Shown in pieces: positions 50,233-59,081 of a DNA stretch of 64,000 nt. The first letter of the stretch is position 1. Every line of letters begins with the position of its first letter. A model generated the notes under the pieces. That model was not told the DNA's origin. It worked only from the letters and a program-made list of their open reading frames with translations, and searched no databases. Source of the DNA: JBBQVS01 sp964250805 (GTDB lineage: Bacteria; Chloroflexota; Ktedonobacteria; Ktedonobacterales; Ktedonobacteraceae); assembly GCA_964250805.1 (NCBI GenBank), contig CAXUHG010000015.1:1-64000 (forward strand). Reading direction: 5' to 3'. The position numbers and the translations under genes are program-made.

Positions 50233-51958
50233 GTGTTTGTAATAAATGCGCGAAATGCGAATTGGGATCGTTTGCAAGCTCCTCACGGCTCCCATATTCG
50301 CGTATGCGCCCGTTTTCCAATACCAGAATGTCATCGACGTATTGCAACGTTGAAAGGCGATGCGCGATGATAACACCTGTGCGCTGCGTGAAGAGTTTGT
50401 GTGTAGCACGTTCAATCAAATACTCCGTCGCAGGGTCGAGACGTGACGATGCCTCGTCCAGAATGACCAACCCCGGATTCTTCAGCAACACACGCGAGAA
50501 GGCGAGCAATTGTGCCTGACCAGCCGACAAGCCTTCGCCATTCGCACCAAGTCCGGTATCTAAGCCATTGGGAAGTGCAGCATACCACGCGGAAAGTCCC
50601 ACATCATGAAGGGCGGCTACGATGTGTTCGTCTTGAAAGGATGTATCGAAAAAGGTCAGGTTGTCGCGTACCGATGCCTGAAAAAGCTGGACATCCTGCG
50701 TCACCATACCTATATGCAGCCCCAATTGTTGTAGCGATGTGATAGGAAGAGGTACACCACCAATACAGATTTCACCAACCTGTGGATCGTACAGGCGAAA
50801 GAGCAAGCGTGCAATTGTCGTCTTGCCACTGCCAGTACGTCCCACGATGCCAAGCAGTTTGCCAGCCTGGACGCGAAAGTTAAGAGCGTGCAAAATTGGC
50901 TCGTCTACATCGTAGCCAAAGGTCACATTGCAGCATTCTACGGAGAGCGCACCCTGTGGCAGTTGTGCCGGTTCTGTACCATCTACGATTGTTGGCTGTG
51001 TATACAGCAGTTCTTCGATACGCTGAATACATGCCGTTGCCTGTTGCAAATCTTGTAACTCAAGTTGAAGCTGGTCCAGTGGATCGGCTAAATTATCAGT
51101 ATATCGGTACATGACATACACCGTACCAACCGTAGCCACACCAATACTCCACAAATAGGCACCCAGAGCAAGCACCAACGCACACCCAACGATAAAGAGG
51201 AATAAGAGCGTTGAGCCTGTAAAGTATGAGACAAACTCGGCCTTGCCGTTCGCACGCTGCCAGCGACGTATCAGGCGATAGAAGCGTAGCATAATCGCCT
51301 CCGTCGCTCCGTTCGCACGAATATCCTCCATACCAATGAGGTGTTCGCCGAGAAAGCTAGAGAAATCGGCACTGGTCTGACGTAGCACCTTCCACAATGG
51401 CGTCGCGCTGCGTCCCATCATCATGAGGAAGGTAAAGACGAGCGCGGAGAAGACCGTCATTACAATCCCAACCAGCCAACTAATCTGAAAAAAGAGTATT
51501 AACACGCCTACAACCATCAGCGCGTTGCCTAGCAGATTGATAACGAACTTCGAGAAAAAGTTCGATAGCGCATCAACATCACCGTCGATACGCTCGATAA
51601 GCTCACCGGCTGGATGCTCTTTGTGAAAGGTCATATCGAGTGCGAGACAGTGCTCTACTAGATCGGCACGCAACGAATTCGTCGCCGTCCACGCCACGTT
51701 TTCGCTCAAATAGAGCGCGGCAATCGAGACAATCTGCCCCAAGATAGTGACAACAATAAAAAAGAGCGCGGCATAAATAAGAGTAAGTGTGGCACCACCG
51801 TCCAGAGCGGTATCAATAAAGTAACGCACTATTTGAGGACTGAGAAGTTGCAAACCCACATCGGCAAGCAGCAACAGAGCCATCAGCGTCGTTCTGCCCC
51901 ATTGCGGTTTCAGGTAGGTTGCCAGCAAAGACAGGTAGCGTCTCAAGGGAAGGCGCAT
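50228..51958 (-). CDS. ABC exporter half
   Basis: 576 residues: six membrane helices (LSLLATYLKPQWGRTTLMAL and others) and an ATPase domain with Walker A GRTGSGKTTIARLLF, signature LSAGQAQLLAFSRVLL and Walker B LVILDEASSRLDPAT, with the catalytic Glu present. The partner half downstream has Asp there. GGAG lies before ATG 51958. Substrate unknown; this class moves lipids, drugs or peptides. The stop codon lies in repeat C2. Confidence 0.94.
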   Translation of the reverse strand: MRLPLRRYLSLLATYLKPQWGRTTLMALLLLADVGLQLLSPQIVRYFIDTALDGGATLTLIYAALFFIVVTILGQIVSIAALYLSENVAWTATNSLRADLVEHCLALDMTFHKEHPAGELIERIDGDVDALSNFFSKFVINLLGNALMVVGVLILFFQISWLVGIVMTVFSALVFTFLMMMGRSATPLWKVLRQTSADFSSFLGEHLIGMEDIRANGATEAIMLRFYRLIRRWQRANGKAEFVSYFTGSTLLFLFIVGCALVLALGAYLWSIGVATVGTVYVMYRYTDNLADPLDQLQLELQDLQQATACIQRIEELLYTQPTIVDGTEPAQLPQGALSVECCNVTFGYDVDEPILHALNFRVQAGKLLGIVGRTGSGKTTIARLLFRLYDPQVGEICIGGVPLPITSLQQLGLHIGMVTQDVQLFQASVRDNLTFFDTSFQDEHIVAALHDVGLSAWYAALPNGLDTGLGANGEGLSAGQAQLLAFSRVLLKNPGLVILDEASSRLDPATEYLIERATHKLFTQRTGVIIAHRLSTLQYVDDILVLENGRIREYGSREELANDPNSHFAHLLQTR

Positions 51959-52090
51959 GCGGAGTCTCCTTTTTCAATCTACAGCGCAAACATTTTGCCA
52001 GGGAAGCATACCCGAAAAACGCCCAAAAAACATCGTCCTTCTGGACGATGTGGAGTCATTGACAAATGCTGTACAATAAGGGCGTAAGAG

Positions 52091-52145
52091 AACAAACAAA
52101 AATCCTGTACCCACATTGAATGTGGGTACAGGATTTTTGTTTGTT
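52091..52145. terminator. Bidirectional terminator hairpin
   Basis: AACAAACAAAAATCCTGTAC and its complement enclose CCCACATTGAATGTGGG; it abuts the stop of the next gene. Confidence 0.88.
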
Positions 52146-53332
52146 TATTTTTCCTCCAACGCCCATTTCCCAATCATAGCAATTGCGGCATCATCTATCG
52201 GTGGATGCTGGAGACCTGCTCGCACATCGCGGTAGTAGCGTTGCAGGGGCAGAGACATCGAGAGGCTGGCGGCACCGACGAGCCGCATAGCGATATCGAC
52301 GATCTCGATGGCGTAGTTGCTTACAAGATATTTCGCCGCCGCAAACTGGCTGGCGGGTACGCTGTCAGGCTCCGCACTGAACTGTGCCGCGATACCGTAG
52401 AAGACGGCGCGGCTCTGCAAGAGTGCTAGCTCCATACGTGCTGCCTTGTCTTGAATATGCGGCACGCTGGCAATCGGCTTGTCGAGCGAGCTTGGTTTAC
52501 GCTTGCGGGCGAAAGCGATAGCCTCGTTGCGAGCCGCCGTTGCGATACCAAGATAGACGGCGGTCGTTGGGAAGTTCCAAGCTGCGATACGTGTTTGATT
52601 TGTTGGATTCGTCGGCACCTGTTGCTCAACAAAGGCATCGGCTCCCACAGGCACGGCATCCAGAATAAGGTCGTTGCTACCACTACCACGCATGCCGAGC
52701 GAGTTCCATGTCTCCTTGACCTCGACGCCCTTAGCGGTACGCGGCACAAGAAACGAGCCACGATCCGCATTCAGTGCAGGGAGCTTCGTGTTGTCCTCGA
52801 TACTACAGGTCACGATAAAAAACGAGAGAATGGGACTACCCGTTGTAAACGATTTACGACCCGTAATAATCCATGAACCATCTTCCTGTCGCTGTGCGGT
52901 GGTAGTCGGTTTGCCGCCGCGACTAGGACTACCCGTCGCTGGTTCGCTCGCGGCGGTATTGATAATCGCTCCATCCTCGACAACGGAGCGACAGAGACGC
53001 GCAAAAAATTCATTGTGCCCCGTTACGTTTTCCGCCAGTTTACCGATGTTCGCAAGATGCATGCTCATCACTAATGCCGTCGAGCCATCGCCTTGCGCCA
53101 ACTGTTGCTGTGCCAGCACCACTTCGAGCATATCAGCTCCCCAGCCGCCGAATTCTTGCGGCACCGTGAGCGTCAAATATCCTGCATCACGCAGGTCTTG
53201 ATAATTCTCAACAGGAAATCTACCCTCCCAATCGTTCTCGTTGGCACGCTTTGCGAACGTCTTAGCGAGTTCGCTCGCAATGCCCACAAGCTTCTTCTGA
53301 CGGTCGGTCGTAGGATATGCGGGAAAAACCAT
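52145..53332 (-). CDS. Acyl-CoA-dehydrogenase-fold flavoprotein
   Basis: 395 residues. ACAD-fold segments: LRDAGYLTLTVPQEFGGWGA, AQQQLAQGDGSTALVMSMH, INTAASEPATGSPSRGG, SWIITGRKSFTTGSPILSFF and LGMRGSGSNDLILDAVPVG. The C-terminal part reads YYRDVRAGLQHPPIDDAAIA; at the place where medium-chain dehydrogenases have the catalytic Glu (Y-E-G), this protein has His-Pro. So it may be a flavin-dependent monooxygenase of the DszC/SfnB group or use another base. It is followed by the kinase and synthetase genes in the same orientation, separated from them by repeat C3. Confidence 0.88.
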   Translation of the reverse strand: MVFPAYPTTDRQKKLVGIASELAKTFAKRANENDWEGRFPVENYQDLRDAGYLTLTVPQEFGGWGADMLEVVLAQQQLAQGDGSTALVMSMHLANIGKLAENVTGHNEFFARLCRSVVEDGAIINTAASEPATGSPSRGGKPTTTAQRQEDGSWIITGRKSFTTGSPILSFFIVTCSIEDNTKLPALNADRGSFLVPRTAKGVEVKETWNSLGMRGSGSNDLILDAVPVGADAFVEQQVPTNPTNQTRIAAWNFPTTAVYLGIATAARNEAIAFARKRKPSSLDKPIASVPHIQDKAARMELALLQSRAVFYGIAAQFSAEPDSVPASQFAAAKYLVSNYAIEIVDIAMRLVGAASLSMSLPLQRYYRDVRAGLQHPPIDDAAIAMIGKWALEEK

Positions 53333-53407
53333 GAATTATGTGTTCCTTTTATTTTTGTCATGTTGTATTTTCCGTAATATACCATCAATGCACAATTACA
53401 TTGAACT

Positions 53408-53528
53408 GTAGGGGTCTAATTTATTACACCCTGTGGGCAACGCACCATTTTGGAGGCTGTGTAGATGTTGTTCAACCCCCTTTGGCATGGTACGTTGCCC
53501 ACAGGGTGTAATAAATTAGACCCCTACA
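53408..53528. repeat. Palindromic repeat family C, copy 3
   Basis: Arms GTAGGGGTCTAATTTATTACAC and its perfect complement enclose CCTGTGGGCAACG. It lies between the flavoprotein and kinase genes; the right-hand GTAGGGG supplies the stop TAG of the kinase gene. Confidence 0.9.
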
Positions 53529-54573
53529 TTAGCTGTGCCGCATACGCAATCAATGTATGCACGCGTTCACCGAATATGGCGAAGCGAGCGTCTTGCGTCT
53601 GACCGCGTTTCCAGCGAGCGTAAATCTGTTGCAGGATAACGGCGAGTTTGAAGTACGCAAAGGCCATGTAGAACTGCATCGAGGAGATGTCGCGCCCACT
53701 TCTTTGTGCGTATACCTCGATAAATTGTTCGCGTGTCAAAAACCCTGCTGAGGTCGTCACCGTTGGCAGAACGGCTCGCATCTCTGCTGAGTCGTTCGGC
53801 TGTATCCAGTAGCAGAGCGATACGGCGAGGTCGAAGAGCGGGTCGCCAATCGTTGCCATCTCCCAATCCAGCACGGCGGTAGCCTGTGTCACGTCTTCGA
53901 GACTAAACAACATATTGTTCAGTTTGAAATCGTTGTGAATAAGCGATGGTGCAGGACTTTGCGGCGTGTGCTCCGCTAGCCAGCGTGTGAGCGGTTCGAC
54001 CTGTGCAATCTCATCCGTCTTAGCATGGAAATAGCGTTCGATCCAACCCTTCACCTGTCGCTCCAGAAAGCCTTCGGGATGCCCCAGCACTCCTAAGCCC
54101 GCCGCTTGCCAGTCGATGGCGTGAATATGAACCAGCGTATCCACCGTTGTCAGAGAGATGCCGCGTCCAATCGCCTCGCCCGGCTCTACTCCTGGTGGAA
54201 ACGTATCGTTCAATACAACGCCGCGTTTGCGCTCCATCACATAGAATGGCACGCCCATGATGCTGAGATCGTTACAGAAGACATACGGTTGTGGTGCCAG
54301 TGGAAAGACCGGATGCACTTTTTGCAGCAGACCCGACTCACGCTCCATGTCATGCGCTTTCGGCGGCACTGGACCAAACGGCGGACGACGTAGTACGCCC
54401 TCCCATGTCCCTATTGTCAGCAGGTACGTGAGGTTCGAGGCACCCGACGGGAATTGGCGTACCTGCAAAGAACCCTCACCTAGACCCGCAATATGCACAC
54501 GCAGGTAACGCTCTATCTTCTCCAGGTCGAAATTCTCGCCTGAACGAACGGCAATAGTCTCTTCAACTGGCAT
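53524..54573 (-). CDS. APH-type kinase, ACAD10-like
   Basis: 349 residues of the aminoglycoside-phosphotransferase superfamily. Motifs are QFPSGASNLTYLLTIGT, RRPPFGPVPPKAHDMERES, SLIHNDFKLNNMLFSLED (catalytic H-N-D-F) and AVLDWEMATIGDPLFDLA (D-W-E metal loop). The P-P-F-G-P segment and neighbours point to the ACAD10/11-like group that phosphorylates hydroxyacyl-CoA in fatty-acid breakdown, rather than to antibiotic resistance. It lies five bases after the synthetase gene and before the flavoprotein. The stop is provided by repeat C3. Confidence 0.9.
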   Translation of the reverse strand: MPVEETIAVRSGENFDLEKIERYLRVHIAGLGEGSLQVRQFPSGASNLTYLLTIGTWEGVLRRPPFGPVPPKAHDMERESGLLQKVHPVFPLAPQPYVFCNDLSIMGVPFYVMERKRGVVLNDTFPPGVEPGEAIGRGISLTTVDTLVHIHAIDWQAAGLGVLGHPEGFLERQVKGWIERYFHAKTDEIAQVEPLTRWLAEHTPQSPAPSLIHNDFKLNNMLFSLEDVTQATAVLDWEMATIGDPLFDLAVSLCYWIQPNDSAEMRAVLPTVTTSAGFLTREQFIEVYAQRSGRDISSMQFYMAFAYFKLAVILQQIYARWKRGQTQDARFAIFGERVHTLIAYAAQLM

Positions 54574-54578
54574 AATGG

Positions 54579-56576
54579 CTACCTTCCTCCCTGCTGTAAA
54601 ATGTCCTTCTCGCTGGCAAAGTCTACGAAGTATTGAATGGCTTGCGGATTTGCCACAGCGCCCACGCTAACGGCCTTCTCTACAGGCATGCCCAGGAACA
54701 GCTTTTTCACGGGTACCTCTAGCTTCTTCCCACTGAGTGTACGTGGCACCTCACGAATCACCACGATCTCGTCAGGTACATGATGCGGCGACACATTACG
54801 GCGCAGCTGCTCCTTGATACGAGCCTTCAACGTATCGTCCAGCGTCACGCCTTCGCGCATGACCACAAAGAGCGGCATATAGTACTTGGCTCCTGGTAGC
54901 TCGACACCAATAATAAGGCTATCAAGTATCTCCGGGAAGCTCTCGACGATGCGGTACATCTCGCTCGTCCCCATTCTGATGCCCAGGCGGTTGATCGTGG
55001 AGTCGGAGCGACCATAGATGATCGCGCTACCTGTAGGTGTAATCCGAATCCAGTCGCCGTGTCGCCATATACCAGGATAGGTCTCGAAGTAGCTATCAAG
55101 GTAGCGGATATTGTCGGGATCGTTCCAGAAGAACAGGGGCATAGAGGGCATTGGCTCCGTAATCACCAGTTCGCCTACCTCGTCGAGCAATGTGTTCCCC
55201 TGTTCGTCGAAAGCCTGAACATTCGCGCCAAGGCCACGACATTGTATCTCACCCTCGTACACAGGTAGCAATACGGAACCACCGACAAAGCCGGAGCAGA
55301 CATCGGTGCCGCCGCTCATCGAAGCCAGCCACACGTCCGACTTCACATTCTGATATACCCATGTGAAGCCTTCGGGCGGCAATGGCGAACCAGTAGAACC
55401 TATCTGGCGAATTGAACTCAAATCATATGTCTTTTCCGGCGTAATGCCAGCCTTCATACACGACGTGATGTAGCCCGCGCTGGTGCCGAAAAGCGTCATC
55501 TTCGTATCTTCCGCAAATTTCCACAATGTCCCCATATCAGGATAGGCAGGGCTACCGTCGTACATCAACACGGTTGTCCCAATCAACAAGCCCCCAATCA
55601 GCAAATTCCACATCATCCAACCAGTGGTGGTAAACCAGAAAAACCTGTCACCCTCTTTGAGGTCGAGTTCCAGCGAGACATTTTTCAGGTGTTCCAGCAG
55701 AATACCACCGTGCCCCTGCACAATCGCCTTTGGCAAGCCCGTTGTACCGGAGGAGTAGAGAATCCACAAGGGATGACTGAACGGCACCTGCTCAAAGGTC
55801 AATGAAGAGGGTTGAGACAGTATGTCCCTCCACGCAAGCGTATTTGGCAGCGTAATCGGCTCATCCTCACCTAGCAGATAAGGGAACAGCACCGTCTTCT
55901 GTACTGTTGGCAGAGCTTTTTGTATGTCCGCTACAATCGCACGTCGATCAAACGTTTTGCCACCGTACTGATAGCCATCGACGACGAATAGCACCTTAGG
56001 CTCAATCTGCTGAAAGCGGTCAATCACGCTGCTCACGCCGAAATCGGGGGCACAACTGGACCAGATGGCTCCAATACTGGCACAGGCAAGAAACGCCATC
56101 AACGTCTCCGGTATATTTGGCATGTAGGCAACAACTCTATCACCACGCTGCACACCTATTTCGCGCAAAGTGTGGGCAATAGCACCTACCTTATAAGTAA
56201 GCTCATCCCAAGAGACCTCGCGCATAGTATGACGCTCAGAGCGAAACAATATAGCGGGACGCGAAACCGAGACATTTCTAAATACATGTTCCGCATAGTT
56301 CAGTTCCGCACCTGGAAACCATGACGCACCAGGCATTTTGCGTTCAGGCAACACCGTTGTATATGGCTTTGAAGCGATGACAGAAAAATAGTCCCAGATT
56401 GAAGCCCAGAAGCCCTCAAGATAGTCAACCGACCATTGCCATAGGGCATTGCGTGCCTCGAAATGCAAGCCTCTTTTCTCCTGTAACCAGCGCATATACT
56501 TCGTCATATTGGCCTGTTGGCGCATTGTTTCTGATGGTTCCCACAAAGGCACATGGTCTCCCCGTAGAGTTGTCAT
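54579..56576 (-). CDS. Acetoacetyl-CoA synthetase
   Basis: 665 residues, the usual length for acetoacetyl-CoA synthetases (AMP-forming ligase class). The N-terminus NMTKYMRWLQEKRGLHFEAR and ATP motif LYSSGTTGLPKAIVQGHGG are typical, as is the C-terminal PVKKLFLGMPVEKAVSVGAV with the conserved KK. It activates acetoacetate (or a related beta-keto or 4-keto acid) to its CoA ester. First gene of the set with the kinase. GGAGA lies ahead of the ATG. Confidence 0.92.
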   Translation of the reverse strand: MTTLRGDHVPLWEPSETMRQQANMTKYMRWLQEKRGLHFEARNALWQWSVDYLEGFWASIWDYFSVIASKPYTTVLPERKMPGASWFPGAELNYAEHVFRNVSVSRPAILFRSERHTMREVSWDELTYKVGAIAHTLREIGVQRGDRVVAYMPNIPETLMAFLACASIGAIWSSCAPDFGVSSVIDRFQQIEPKVLFVVDGYQYGGKTFDRRAIVADIQKALPTVQKTVLFPYLLGEDEPITLPNTLAWRDILSQPSSLTFEQVPFSHPLWILYSSGTTGLPKAIVQGHGGILLEHLKNVSLELDLKEGDRFFWFTTTGWMMWNLLIGGLLIGTTVLMYDGSPAYPDMGTLWKFAEDTKMTLFGTSAGYITSCMKAGITPEKTYDLSSIRQIGSTGSPLPPEGFTWVYQNVKSDVWLASMSGGTDVCSGFVGGSVLLPVYEGEIQCRGLGANVQAFDEQGNTLLDEVGELVITEPMPSMPLFFWNDPDNIRYLDSYFETYPGIWRHGDWIRITPTGSAIIYGRSDSTINRLGIRMGTSEMYRIVESFPEILDSLIIGVELPGAKYYMPLFVVMREGVTLDDTLKARIKEQLRRNVSPHHVPDEIVVIREVPRTLSGKKLEVPVKKLFLGMPVEKAVSVGAVANPQAIQYFVDFASEKDILQQGGR

Positions 56577-56695
56577 GGTATGTCTCCTTCATAGATAAGC
56601 AAAAATTCTTCTCCTGTATTATATCCGCTTCTCGTATTGTTGTGGGAAATAGAAAAGCGTTACCTTTCACATGGAACACATTCATTTGTAGGGAC

Positions 56696-56805
56696 AGATG
56701 TATCACATCCTTGTGGCAACAACCGTGAGGGAGAGCTGGAACCCACATTTTGACCCCCTTTAACGAAATCTATTGCCAAAAGGACGTGATACATCTGTCC
56801 CCGCA
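56696..56805. repeat. Palindromic repeat family C, copy 4
   Basis: Arms TGTAGGGACAGATGTATCAC and GTGATACATCTGTCCCCGCA. The inner part (GTGGCAACAACCG) is more diverged. Upstream of the acetoacetyl-CoA synthetase start. Confidence 0.8.
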
Positions 56806-56923
56806 TAAAAAATCCATTCATGAAATACCTCTACGGTATATAATTTTAAGTATAAATACTATTTCATAGCTACATTTCTACATCAATCTGCTTAAAAAGT
56901 TACTAAATTTACTCCAATTTGTA

Positions 56924-56953
56924 TTGACATGTAACCCACGTAATTGCTAGTAT
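56924..56953 (+). promoter_or_regulatory. Promoter of the methyltransferase gene
   Basis: TTGACA at 56924-56929 and TAGTAT at 56948-56953 with an 18-base spacer. A transcript start near 56960 means the ATG at 56952 cannot be used and supports a start at 57000. Confidence 0.65.
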
Positions 56954-56999
56954 GAACACAAGATATAGGACTTTGTATGCATGTAGAAAGAGCAATTTA

Positions 57000-57905
57000 A
57001 TGATGAAGTGGCTTTCCTGGTTTCAGAGAGGACGTGCCGACGGACGAGCAGGACAGGCGGTTCTCGATAGAGATGAAAATGCATATCTGTGGTCGAAAGA
57101 CCGTCACAAGAGCAGTGACGTACCTTATTTTCTTCCCAGCGATAGTCATGAAATCAATCGACTGGACTTCCAACACTTTATGGTGCGCTATGCCACACAA
57201 AGAAATTATATTGCTCCCTTGCACGACCCCAAAAGTATTCTCGATGTTGGTTGTGGCACAGGACGCTGGGCACACGAAATGGCGGCACTCTTTCCCCGTG
57301 CAAAAGTATTCGGCCTGGATAGCACAGCCGCCCATACAAAAGAGGGCAACACCATTCCTGGTAACTATCGCTTTCTAACCGGGAACGTTCTCGAAGAGCT
57401 ACCATTTCCCGATATGACCTTTGACTACGTGCATCAGCGCTTCATGCACATGGCACTTCCTGTAAACAAGTGGTCACATGTTGTGCGGGAACTTGTACGC
57501 GTCACACGTCCACAGGGCTGGGTTGAACTTGTAGAGTCGGACCTGATTATGCACAATCAAGGTCCAGCGATGAAGCAACTTACCGAATGGGGCTTCACAC
57601 TTGGGCAGTCGCGCGGCATAGACCCGCGTATCTGTACGCAAATTGGCAATTTTCTCTACCAGGCACGCCTGAGTAACATTCAAACCTATAGAATAGACCT
57701 GCCGATTGGCAACTGGGGTGGACGCCTGGGTAACATGGCCGCCACCGATCTTATGGCATATAATCAGGCAATTAAACCAGGAATCATTAGCCATTTCAGA
57801 GTATCTTTAGTAGAATATGATAGACTGTCAAGTATGATGCGTAGAGAGTGGGAGACTAACCATAGCTATTTTTCGCTCTACCTTGTCTGTGGTCAAAAAC
57901 AGTAA
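57000..57905 (+). CDS. SAM-dependent methyltransferase
   Basis: 302 residues from ATG 57000 (or the next codon, 57003); the promoter lies over the earlier ATG. The class I methyltransferase motif I is SILDVGCGTGRWAHEMAALF, motif II KVFGLDST, post-motif LPFPDMTFDYVHQRFMHMAL and RVTRPQGWVELVESDLIM. The substrate cannot be read from this. It is alone, about 120 bases ahead of the CheB gene. Confidence 0.92.
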   Translation: MMKWLSWFQRGRADGRAGQAVLDRDENAYLWSKDRHKSSDVPYFLPSDSHEINRLDFQHFMVRYATQRNYIAPLHDPKSILDVGCGTGRWAHEMAALFPRAKVFGLDSTAAHTKEGNTIPGNYRFLTGNVLEELPFPDMTFDYVHQRFMHMALPVNKWSHVVRELVRVTRPQGWVELVESDLIMHNQGPAMKQLTEWGFTLGQSRGIDPRICTQIGNFLYQARLSNIQTYRIDLPIGNWGGRLGNMAATDLMAYNQAIKPGIISHFRVSLVEYDRLSSMMRREWETNHSYFSLYLVCGQKQ

Positions 57906-58024
57906 CCTTTCCTCCAACACATCTCCTATATATATCTTGCCTTCATCAAGAAGACGTACTATACTAGGTCTCTACAAACGAATGTCTTTCTCAAAGATTT
58001 GTATGTAATGACACGGAGGGAATT

Positions 58025-59065
58025 GTGCCAGGACACGATGTTATTTGTGTAGGTGCCTCAGCGGGCGGAGTCGGAGCGTTAGTGAAACTGGTGCAAGCAT
58101 TGCCAGCAGATATACCTGCGGCCTTTTTCGTTGTGCTGCATATTCCGCCAGAAAGCCCCAGTATGCTTCCCGAAATACTCAGTCGTTCTGGAAAACTTCC
58201 GGCGACGCACCCAGAGGATTCTACACCGATTGAACATGGGCATATCTACATTGCTCCCCCAGACCATCACCTGATACTTGAAAAGGGATATATACGCATC
58301 ATACGCGGACCAAAAGAGAATCGGCACCGTCCAGCTATTGATGTACTTTTTCGTTCAGCCGCCGCCACTTACGGTCCCAGGGCGGTTGGCGTGGTGCTTA
58401 CCGGCGCACTTGACGATGGTACGGCAGGTCTGTTAGCGATCAAACGCTGTGGCGGAACAGCAGTTGTACAAGACCCAACCGATGCAGCTTATCCAGACAT
58501 GCCCCGTAGCGCGATAGCAAACGTCGCGGTAGATTATATAATGCCTCTGGCTACTATTGGTCGTGAGATTATCAATCTTGTGCATACGGAGGTCGATGAA
58601 ACAATGGAACATCCCGTACCCAAAGATATACAGAACGAAGTGGCTCAGGCAAAAATGGTGCTATCGCACCAGAAGGATGATGTGCGCGTCGGCACACCTT
58701 CACAATATTCGTGTCCTGAATGCGGTGGCGTCCTCTGGGAAATACACGACGGCAAACTACTCCGTTTTCGTTGTCGTGTCGGTCATGCATTTACGGTAGA
58801 TAGCATGATGGCTGAACAATCCGACGCGATTGAAGAGGCGATGTGGACAGCGTTAAAGGTACTGGAAGAGCAGGCAAGCATCTCACGTAAAATGGCTGAA
58901 CAAGCGCGTCAAAATGGTCGCACCTGGATGGCCCAGCGTTTTGAAGAGCGGCAACACGAAGCAGAAAAGCGTGTTGACCTACTCGTAGCCGCCCTACAGA
59001 AGAGCGAAACGGTAATTTCGACGGTAGAAGGCGATGATATGCAACAGGAGAAGAGTGTAAGCTAG
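58025..59065 (+). CDS. Free-standing CheB methylesterase with zinc-ribbon tail
   Basis: 346 residues from GTG 58025 (GGAGG ahead). It lacks the receiver domain of normal CheB. The methylesterase domain has the catalytic triad segments GASAGGVGALVKLV (Ser), FVVLHIPPESPS (His) and VLTGALDDGTAGL (Asp). A zinc-ribbon-like CPECGGVLWEIHDGKLLRFR, CRVGHAF follows at about 220-250, then a charged helical tail. In this form it probably serves a non-chemotaxis pathway, next to the CheB-CheR-kinase fusion 16 bases downstream. Confidence 0.93.
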   Translation: MPGHDVICVGASAGGVGALVKLVQALPADIPAAFFVVLHIPPESPSMLPEILSRSGKLPATHPEDSTPIEHGHIYIAPPDHHLILEKGYIRIIRGPKENRHRPAIDVLFRSAAATYGPRAVGVVLTGALDDGTAGLLAIKRCGGTAVVQDPTDAAYPDMPRSAIANVAVDYIMPLATIGREIINLVHTEVDETMEHPVPKDIQNEVAQAKMVLSHQKDDVRVGTPSQYSCPECGGVLWEIHDGKLLRFRCRVGHAFTVDSMMAEQSDAIEEAMWTALKVLEEQASISRKMAEQARQNGRTWMAQRFEERQHEAEKRVDLLVAALQKSETVISTVEGDDMQQEKSVS

Positions 59066-59081
59066 GAAGGTCAATTCCAAC

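Noticed and set aside
52674..53201. Plus-strand frame of 175 codons
   Set aside because: Antisense of the acyl-CoA-dehydrogenase-fold gene, whose protein motifs are clear.
53524..54573. Aminoglycoside resistance gene
   Set aside because: APH fold but with ACAD10-like motifs and lipid-metabolism neighbours; an antibiotic role is not supported.
2356..56805. Insertion sequences
   Set aside because: The palindromic families have no transposase inside or beside them and are too short for autonomous elements; target duplications were not evident by eye.
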